Source: JACVRW01 sp963819115
GTDB lineage: Bacteria; Actinomycetota; Thermoleophilia; Solirubrobacterales; Thermoleophilaceae
Length of the DNA: 64,000 nucleotides
Reading direction: 5' to 3'
NCBI GenBank assembly: GCA_963819115.1
Contig: CAWFUR010000001.1
Coordinates: 186,001 to 250,000 of the forward strand
Shown piece after piece: positions 58,334 through 64,000 of this stretch (its first letter is position 1; each line of letters opens with the position of its first letter). The position numbers and the translations under genes were made by a program. A model generated the notes under the pieces. It saw nothing but the letters and a program-made list of their open reading frames with translations, made no database searches and had not been told where the DNA came from.

Positions 58334-59267
58334 CGCAGTATTCCGGGATCGCTGCGACCGAGGGGTGAGGAAAGGGCGCCGCGAGTGCCCGCTCGAAGGC
58401 CTCCGCGATCCGCTCCTCCACGGCGGCGGCCATTTGCGCGACGAGATCGGATCCGTCCGGCTGCGAGCGGATGGCCTCCGCCGCCACGGCGATCGGGTCG
58501 CGCTCACGCCAGGCGTCGAGCTCGCCGGGCGGCCGATAGGCACCCGGGTCGGTGCGCGAGTGGCCGACGAAGCGATAGGTCTGGCACTCGAGGAAGCCCG
58601 GTCCCTTGCCCGCGCGCGCCCGCGCCGCAGCGTCGCCGACCGCACCGAAGACCCCCAGCGGGTCGTTGCCGTCGACCGTCTGCGCCGGGATACCGAGCGC
58701 GGCGACCCGGGCCGGGATGTCCGCGCCGGCGGTGACGCGCTCCCAGGGCGTGTACTCGCCGTAGAGGTTGTTCTCGCACACGAACACGACCGGCAGGCCG
58801 AATACCGCCGCGAAGTTGAGGCATTCGGCGAAGTAGGCCTGGTTTGCCGTCCCCTCGCCGAACAGCGCCACCGCGACGTTGTCGCTGTCCCGCAACGCAA
58901 ACGCGGCGCCGGTGGCCGCCGCCATCGCCCCGCCGACGATCCCGAAGCACCCAATTAGCCCGTGCTCGCGGTCGACAACGTTCATCGACCCCGCCCGCCC
59001 GCCGCACGTGCCCGTGCTGCGGCCCATCAGCTCCGCGGCGAGCCCGCTCGGGTCGACTCCGCGCGCCAGGGCATGTCCATGGCCGCGATAGGTCGCGGCG
59101 GCAAGGTCGTCCGGGCGGAGCGCTGCCGCCACGCCAACGGCGACGGCCTCCTGCCCGATGCAGAGGTGGGTGGTGCCGTGGATCTCGCCCTTCAGGAAGA
59201 GCCGCTCGATCTCCTCCTCGAAGCGGCGGATCAGGAGCATCCGCTCATATGCCTGCTCGAGCTTCAC
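58326..59267 (-). CDS. 2-oxoacid/acetoin dehydrogenase E1 alpha subunit
   Basis: A 313-residue thiamine-diphosphate E1 alpha, nearest the AcoA/PdhA type: HLCIGQEAVAVGVAAALR, YRGHGHALARG, MNVVDREHGLIGCFGIVGG. The ThDP/Mg motif reads FGEGTANQAYFAECLNFA...CENN, where GDG is more usual; the Glu for Asp change is conservative. GTG 59267 overlaps the transketolase C stop as GTGA. Without E2/E3 it may decarboxylate or ligate as a stand-alone enzyme or borrow a lipoyl E2 from elsewhere in the genome. Confidence 0.9.
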   Translation of the reverse strand: MKLEQAYERMLLIRRFEEEIERLFLKGEIHGTTHLCIGQEAVAVGVAAALRPDDLAAATYRGHGHALARGVDPSGLAAELMGRSTGTCGGRAGSMNVVDREHGLIGCFGIVGGAMAAATGAAFALRDSDNVAVALFGEGTANQAYFAECLNFAAVFGLPVVFVCENNLYGEYTPWERVTAGADIPARVAALGIPAQTVDGNDPLGVFGAVGDAAARARAGKGPGFLECQTYRFVGHSRTDPGAYRPPGELDAWRERDPIAVAAEAIRSQPDGSDLVAQMAAAVEERIAEAFERALAAPFPHPSVAAIPEYCDA

Positions 59268-60274
59268 CGATCCTCCGTCAGGGCGAGCCCGGCGGCGGCA
59301 ATGCCGTCGGCGTCGAGTCCGTAGTGCCGGTAGAGAGCCGTCGGCGGCCCGATCAGCGCGTATTCGTCGGCAGGCAGCCCGAGCCGCGCGAGCGGCACGC
59401 CCGCGACGCCCCCGTCGACGAGAGCGTCCGCGCAGGCAGTGGCCACACCGCCGACCACGTTGTGCTCCTCCGCCACGAGCAGGCGCCCGGTGCGAGCCGC
59501 GAGCCTGCACAGGCCATCGGCGTCGAACGGGCTGATGGTGTGAGCGTCCACCACCGCCGCCTCGAGCCCATGCTCCGCCGCCAGGCGGTCTGCGGCCGCG
59601 AGTGAAGGGGCGACAGTGACGCCGTTGGCCACGATCGCCAGATCTTCACCATCCCGCAGCCGCGCGAGGCGTCCGAGCTCGAGGTCGGCCGCGGTGGCCT
59701 CGTCGTAGACGTCGGGCTCGCGGCCCCGGCCGAGGCGGAAGTACAAGGGCCCGTCCAGGTCGACCGTCGTGCGCAGCGCCCACGCGGTCGACGCGGCGTC
59801 GCAGGGACAGACGACGGTCATGTCGACGATCGAGCGCAGCAGTGCGAGATCCTCGGTCGCATGGTGCGACGTTCCGTAGAAGCCGAGCGAGATTCCTGCG
59901 TGGTGCGCCAGCAGCCGCACCGGCAGCCCCGGATAGGCCAGGTCGGTCCGCAGCTGCTCGGCCGCAAGCAAGCCAAGGAAGCTCGCGAAGGTCGCCGCGT
60001 AGGGGATGAAGCCGAACGTCGCGAGGCCGGCGGCCACGCCGACCATGTTCTGCTCGGCGATGCCCACGTTGAGGAAGCGCCCAGGATGGCGGCTCTGAAA
60101 GTCCGCCGTCCTGTTCGAGTACATGAGGTCGGCCGTCAGCACGACGATGCGGTCGTCCTCGTCGGCCATGTCGGCGAGCACTTCGCCGGCGACTGCCGAG
60201 TGCGCCAGTTGCGTCGAGGTTGCCAGGTCCCAGCTGGGCTCGGTGGGCAGCGGCGCGTGGTAGCCGTCACGCAT
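59264..60274 (-). CDS. transketolase C-terminal subunit (split type)
   Basis: A 336-residue half-transketolase with the pyrimidine-binding and C-terminal domains: ADLMYSNRTADFQSRHPGRF, NVGIAEQNMVGVAAGLA with the catalytic glutamate, and TSHHATEDLALLRSI. ATG 60274 overlaps the end of the N subunit by 8 bp. Split transketolases occur in several sugar and sulfosugar pathways, so the donor/acceptor pair cannot be named. Confidence 0.92.
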   Translation of the reverse strand: MRDGYHAPLPTEPSWDLATSTQLAHSAVAGEVLADMADEDDRIVVLTADLMYSNRTADFQSRHPGRFLNVGIAEQNMVGVAAGLATFGFIPYAATFASFLGLLAAEQLRTDLAYPGLPVRLLAHHAGISLGFYGTSHHATEDLALLRSIVDMTVVCPCDAASTAWALRTTVDLDGPLYFRLGRGREPDVYDEATAADLELGRLARLRDGEDLAIVANGVTVAPSLAAADRLAAEHGLEAAVVDAHTISPFDADGLCRLAARTGRLLVAEEHNVVGGVATACADALVDGGVAGVPLARLGLPADEYALIGPPTALYRHYGLDADGIAAAGLALTEDR

Positions 60275-61145
60275 GTTGAGCGACCTCCAGGGTCGCGGCG
60301 CGCTCATCGTCCGGGCCCAGGTAGCCGAGATGCCAGGTGCGAGTCTGCTCCATGTACCTGACGCCCTTGCCCTTGACGGTCCTCGCGACGATGCAGGTCG
60401 GAACGCGCGAGTCGGCCGGGGGCAGCGAGCCGAACCGGCGTAGCAGCGCCTCCGGGTCGTGACCGTCCCGCACCTGTTCGACACGCCATCCGAACGCCTC
60501 GAAGCGCCGGTCGATGGGCTCCACCGACATGACCTCCTCGGTCTGCCCGTCGAGCCCCATCTGGTTCCGGTCGACGATCGCTACGAGGTTGCCCAGACCG
60601 AACTGCGCCGCGGCCTGGGCGGCCTCCCAGATCTGGCCCTCGTTCAGCTCCTGATCGCCCAGCAGGACGTACACGCGGATCGTCCCGCTGCCGCGCATGC
60701 GTGCACCCGCGGCCATGCCGACCCCGATCGACAGGCCATGTCCGAGCGACCCGGACGAGAAGTCGATGCCCGGCACCCGGCGCATGTCCGGGTGGTCTCC
60801 GAGGGGACTGCCCACGCGCGTGTAGCCGTCCAGCCACTCGCGCGGGAAGTACCCCCGGTCCGCCAGGATCGGGTAGACGCCAACCGCGCAATGCCCCTTG
60901 GAAAGGATGAGCCGGTCGCGTTCCGACCAGGTCGGGTCGTCGCTCAGGCGCAGCACCCCTGAGTACAGCGCCGCAAGGATCTCCGCGCACGAGAAGACGC
61001 TGCTGAAGTGGCCGCTCTTGGCGATTCCGATCAGCCGGATCGTCTCGGTGCGGATCTGGCTCGCAAGCTCCCGGACACGCTGCACGCGCGCCGCAGACGG
61101 CGAGCGGTCCTGTTCTCGACCGGAATTCAGCTCTCCTCGACTCAC
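60267..61145 (-). CDS. transketolase N-terminal subunit (split type)
   Basis: A 292-residue ThDP-binding half: GHFSSVFSCAEILAALY, LSKGHCAVGVYPILA, GSLGHGLSIGVGMAAG, and the ThDP motif LLGDQELNEGQIWEAAQAA...DRNQ. GTG 61145 overlaps the stop of the upstream metallo-hydrolase as GTGA. It would assemble with the C subunit to transfer a two-carbon ketol unit. Confidence 0.92.
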   Translation of the reverse strand: MSRGELNSGREQDRSPSAARVQRVRELASQIRTETIRLIGIAKSGHFSSVFSCAEILAALYSGVLRLSDDPTWSERDRLILSKGHCAVGVYPILADRGYFPREWLDGYTRVGSPLGDHPDMRRVPGIDFSSGSLGHGLSIGVGMAAGARMRGSGTIRVYVLLGDQELNEGQIWEAAQAAAQFGLGNLVAIVDRNQMGLDGQTEEVMSVEPIDRRFEAFGWRVEQVRDGHDPEALLRRFGSLPPADSRVPTCIVARTVKGKGVRYMEQTRTWHLGYLGPDDERAATLEVAQHA

Positions 61146-61912
61146 TCGTAGAAGGCCTCCGGCGCCATGCGGACCTGTGACTCGAAATCGAGCTCGTGCG
61201 TGGTCATCAGCAGCGCGTCCTCGCTCTGCTCGATCTCCTCGATCCGGTCCCACGTCGCGATCATCGCGTCGGGGCTCCAGATCACGCCCGGGAGACTGCG
61301 CGCGCGCATCTTGCCGAGGAGATAGGCGGCATCGGCGAGCAGGAAGATCGTCTGACCGTCGAGGCGCACGAGCAGCGACTGATGCCCGCGAGTGTGGCCC
61401 GGCGTCGAGATCGCCGTCACGCGCCCGTCGCCGAAGACGTCGTGATCGCCGTCGAGCTCCTGCCAGTCCAGCTCCATCCCGAAGTCCTCGCGCAGGTAGA
61501 TCGCCTCCTGGTAGACGGGCGGGGCCAGCGCGAAGGCCAGCTCCTCGCGCTGAACGAGGATCGGTGCGTGCGTCATCCAGGCCAGCCCGCCCGCATGGTC
61601 GAAGTGCAGGTGCGACTGCACGACCACGTCGATGTCGGTCGGCTTCAGGCCGATCGACGCGAGCAGCGACTCGATGTGGTCCTCGGGGGAGAGACGCACC
61701 TGGAAGTCTGCCGCCGCGTCGCCCAGTCGCGCCTCGGGATTGGTGCCGAGGTCGGGATGCGCGCCGCTGTCGAACAGCAGCCTGCCCTCGGGGTGCTCAA
61801 CGACGTAGAAGAAGTACGGGTTGTAGACCTTCGTGCCGACGTTCGGGTCGAACGGGTCGAACCCCGCCCAATCCATCAGGTCGCCCCCGCAGTGCAGGGC
61901 GTGCAGGCGCAT
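61142..61912 (-). CDS. metallo-beta-lactamase fold hydrolase (lactonase-like), paralogue 2
   Basis: A 256-residue paralogue of the gene at 50897 with the same landmarks: MRLHALHCGGD, VGTKVYNPYFFYVVEHPEG, SHLHFDHAGG, STPGHTRGH and LLADAAYLLGKM. ATG 61912 is 5 bp after the aminotransferase stop. Two related hydrolases in one operon suggest two lactone-type intermediates, or different stereoisomers of one. Confidence 0.9.
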   Translation of the reverse strand: MRLHALHCGGDLMDWAGFDPFDPNVGTKVYNPYFFYVVEHPEGRLLFDSGAHPDLGTNPEARLGDAAADFQVRLSPEDHIESLLASIGLKPTDIDVVVQSHLHFDHAGGLAWMTHAPILVQREELAFALAPPVYQEAIYLREDFGMELDWQELDGDHDVFGDGRVTAISTPGHTRGHQSLLVRLDGQTIFLLADAAYLLGKMRARSLPGVIWSPDAMIATWDRIEEIEQSEDALLMTTHELDFESQVRMAPEAFYE

Positions 61913-61917
61913 CCGCG

Positions 61918-63186
61918 TCAGGCCTCGTCCAGGGCGGCCCGGATCGCGGCGCCGATCAGCTCAACGTGCTCGTCCTCGCACACGAGCGGCGGCGAGACCG
62001 CGATCTCGCGAGCGAGGGGTCTCAAGATCACGCCGTGGCGCCGTATGGCCGCCGCCAGCTTGGCCGCCGCGCCGGCATCGCGGGCGAGCAGGTCGGGCTC
62101 CAACTCCACGGCGGCCACGAAGCCGAGCCCGGCTCGGACATGGGCCACGGCGGGATGCTCTTCGAGCGGCCGCAGCTCCTCCTCCAGCCGCTGCTCGAGG
62201 CGCCGGCTCGCGTCGAACAGGCCCTCCTCCTCGAGGATGTCCATGTTCGTCAGCGCAGCCACGCAGCAAGTGGGATGGCCGGCATAGGTGGTGCCGTGGC
62301 GCCAAACCCGGTGAGCCTCGCCCTGCCAGAGCGGATCGGCGACGCTACCCGAGACCACGACCCCGCCCAGGGGCAGGTAACCCGACGTGACCCCCTTGGC
62401 GAACACGATCATGTCGGGCGTCACGCCGAAACGCTCGATCCCGAACCAGGTGCCGAGCCTTCCGAACCCGGCGATCACGGAGTCGCAGACAAGCAGGATC
62501 CCGTAGCTGCGACAGAGGTCGGCGACTCCCTCGAGATAGCCGGCCGGCGGGTGCAAGACGCCGCCGGCGCCGATCACCGGCTCGAAGAAGAAGGCCGCCA
62601 CGCGCTCGGGACCGACCCGCTCGATCTCCTGTTCGAGCGCGGACAGCGAGTCGTGCTGCACCTGAGTCGTGTCCGGGATCAGCGGACCGAAGGCCGCGCG
62701 GTTGCCCTCGATGCCGCCAAGGCTCGTGCCGAAGCCGAACACCCCGTGGAAGCTCCCGCTGCGGCTGATCACGTGCGTGCGGTGCGGTTGGTCCTGCGCG
62801 GTCCAGTAGAAGCGCGCCAGCTTGGCCGCGGTCTCGATGCTGTCGCCACCGCCCGTGGTCAGCAACACGCGGGCGTCGTCCATCGGCGCGAGCTCGGCCA
62901 GGCGCCTGGCGAGCGCGTCGGCCGGCTCGTTGGTGATGTCGCCGAAGATCGAGTAGGCGTCGAGCTTGACGAGCTGCTCCGCGATCGCGTCGGCCATCCG
63001 CTGCCGGCCGTGTCCGATGTTCGAGTACCAGAGGCTCGCGGTCCCGTCGATGTAGCGGTTGCCCTCGACGTCCCAGAGCCATACGCCCTCGGCACGCTCG
63101 AGCGTCAGCTCGTGTCCCGCGACCGCCGACATGTCCGAGAAGGGGTGCCAGAGCCGGGCTTGGTTCGTCGTGACCGCTACGCCCAT
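61918..63186 (-). CDS. class III (omega-type) aminotransferase
   Basis: A 422-residue fold-type I, class III aminotransferase. The PLP lysine is about Lys264 in MIVFAKGVTSGYLPLGG. Others: WHPFSDMSAVAGHELTLERA at the start, TTGGGDSIETAAKLARFYW, FFFEPVIGAGGVLHPPAGYL. The WHPFSDM start recalls beta-alanine/taurine/omega-amine:pyruvate transaminases. First gene of the 14-gene operon; ATG 63186. Confidence 0.9.
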   Translation of the reverse strand: MGVAVTTNQARLWHPFSDMSAVAGHELTLERAEGVWLWDVEGNRYIDGTASLWYSNIGHGRQRMADAIAEQLVKLDAYSIFGDITNEPADALARRLAELAPMDDARVLLTTGGGDSIETAAKLARFYWTAQDQPHRTHVISRSGSFHGVFGFGTSLGGIEGNRAAFGPLIPDTTQVQHDSLSALEQEIERVGPERVAAFFFEPVIGAGGVLHPPAGYLEGVADLCRSYGILLVCDSVIAGFGRLGTWFGIERFGVTPDMIVFAKGVTSGYLPLGGVVVSGSVADPLWQGEAHRVWRHGTTYAGHPTCCVAALTNMDILEEEGLFDASRRLEQRLEEELRPLEEHPAVAHVRAGLGFVAAVELEPDLLARDAGAAAKLAAAIRRHGVILRPLAREIAVSPPLVCEDEHVELIGAAIRAALDEA

Positions 63187-63367
63187 GTTCGCCTCTCCTC
63201 TCGCTGCGCTCGCCAGCGGAAACCATACGCCGGGAGCGGAGCGCGAGTCAAGAAGTTGGAGCCAATCAGCCTCCTCCGCCGTCGGTGGATGGCCGTGCAA
63301 TGGGGAAGAGCACCCCTCAATGACGGCGATTGCATCCAAATTGCCCTTCCGCGACAATGGCGGGGGC
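63187..63367. promoter_or_regulatory. divergent promoter region of the catabolic operon
   Basis: 181 bp between two divergent class III aminotransferase genes; it must hold both promoters. A spaced inverted repeat TGCAAT (63296-63301) / ATTGCA (63329-63334) and a small GGGG/CCCC hairpin at 63302-63316 are visible. No regulator gene is found next to it. Confidence 0.4.
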
Positions 63368-64000
63368 ATGGATAAGGCTGAGGTCCTGGAGCTCACGCGG
63401 CGCTACGTTGCGCCCCATCGCGTGGAGACGTGGGAGGCTTACGGCACCCAGCTGGTCATCGGCCGGCGCGACGGATATCGAATCTGGGATCTGGACGGGC
63501 AGGAGCTGCTCGACCTGCATCTGAACGGCGGCACGTTCAACCTCGGGCACCGCAACCACGAGCTCGTGAACACGCTGTCCTCAGCTCTGGCCGGGCTCGA
63601 CATCGGAAACCACCACTTCGCCAGCACCGCTCGGGCGCGGCTCGGGCAGGAGCTGGCGCGGCTGACGCCGGGCGCTCTGACCTACTCGGTGTTCTGCGCG
63701 AGCGGGAGCGAGGCGAACGACGTCGCGATCAAGACCGCGCGCCGCGCCACCGGGCGCCGGAAGGTCGTGGCCCTGGAGGCCGGCTACCACGGCCGGACCG
63801 GCCTGTCCGGCGCTGCCGGCCAGGATGCGGCAGCGCGCTACTTCCTCTCCGACTCGCCGGATTTCCTGACCGTTCCGTTTGGCGAGCTGGATGCCATAGA
63901 GGGCCACCTGCGCGGCGGCGACGTCGCGGCGGTATTGCTCGAGACGGTCCCGGCAACCTACGGGTTTCCGCAGCCGCCGCCCGGCTACCTGAGGGGAGTG
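63368..64000 (+). CDS. class III aminotransferase (3' end outside window)
   Basis: The first 211 residues of a second class III aminotransferase, divergent from the operon: LTRRYVAPHRVETWEAYGTQ, DGYRIWDLDGQELLDLHLNGG, the cofactor phosphate loop CASGSEANDVAIKTARRATG and GYHGRTGLSG. The lysine is beyond the window. It looks closer to acetylornithine/GABA/ornithine-type aminotransferases than to the enzyme at 61918. Confidence 0.88.
   Translation, partial: MDKAEVLELTRRYVAPHRVETWEAYGTQLVIGRRDGYRIWDLDGQELLDLHLNGGTFNLGHRNHELVNTLSSALAGLDIGNHHFASTARARLGQELARLTPGALTYSVFCASGSEANDVAIKTARRATGRRKVVALEAGYHGRTGLSGAAGQDAAARYFLSDSPDFLTVPFGELDAIEGHLRGGDVAAVLLETVPATYGFPQPPPGYLRGV

Noticed and set aside
59264..61145. 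1-deoxy-xylulose-5-phosphate synthase
   Set aside because: The two genes are separate N and C halves with transketolase motifs and lie in a catabolic operon.
1..64000. CRISPR array, prophage, insertion sequence or rRNA
   Set aside because: No regularly spaced repeats, no transposase or phage proteins, and no rRNA-like sequence were seen.

Overview
The window is GC-rich DNA from a high-GC actinobacterium, densely coded on both strands with many GTG starts and 1-4 base gene overlaps. The content (several transmembrane Ser/Thr kinases, FHA proteins, a zinc-ribbon adenylate cyclase/AAA ATPase, GH15 trehalase-like enzyme, dodecin, many TetR regulators) fits a soil Actinomycetota member, possibly of the Thermoleophilia/Solirubrobacterales type; that placement is inference. 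I saw no intact tRNA, rRNA, CRISPR array, transposase or phage gene.

Region 1 (1-7 kb): CHAD and CYTH genes translationally coupled, a secreted protein, an alpha/beta hydrolase, a membrane diguanylate cyclase, a secreted cupredoxin with a divergent TetR, and a small conserved hypothetical. Region 2 (7.3-24 kb) is a signalling and envelope-glycan island. It holds four Ser/Thr kinases (one with two FHA domains, one cytosolic, one with a 7-repeat extracellular propeller, one with an extracellular CHRD-like domain), a cyclase/AAA/FHA protein, an FHA-winged-helix protein, and a three-gene operon for a beta-glucan (GT-C transferase, BcsA-like synthase, GH8 lipoprotein). A cyclic-nucleotide-binding-fold protein is coupled to a GH15 hydrolase. 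Five copies of a roughly 45-bp hairpin element sit between 2.9 and 22 kb, four of them 0-9 nt after a stop codon; their stems covary.

Region 3 (24-36 kb): ArsR-OsmC pair with a 24-bp operator, methyltransferase, CBS-type family II pyrophosphatase, dodecin, a CNB-fused thioredoxin-reductase-like flavoprotein lacking CxxC, a dihydrofolate-reductase-fold protein, a TetR-controlled DrrAB-type ABC exporter, and a P450 with its GAF-LuxR neighbour. Region 4 (36-49 kb) is rearranged. The P450 5' end and its upstream sequence are duplicated 1,101 bp away, giving two genes the same C-terminal tail and leaving a P450 remnant and a SnoaL pseudogene. There follow a universal stress protein, an aromatic-catabolism locus (MFS transporter, TetR, flavin monooxygenase, extradiol dioxygenase, SDR), regulator and reductase remnants, a peptidase and a FUSC-like membrane protein.

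Region 5 (49-64 kb) is a compact 14-gene leftward operon. In order of transcription it encodes a class III aminotransferase, metallo-beta-lactamase hydrolase, split transketolase (N then C), 2-oxoacid dehydrogenase E1 alpha and beta, a fold-type IV (R)-amine-transaminase-like enzyme, a five-part Liv-type ABC importer, a second paralogous metallo-hydrolase, and an OYE/trimethylamine-dehydrogenase-like flavoprotein. A second class III aminotransferase diverges and runs off the window. The set looks like uptake and degradation of an amino- or amine-containing compound by a route I do not recognise, with two thiamine-diphosphate enzymes but no E2/E3. This operon is the best candidate here for an undescribed system.
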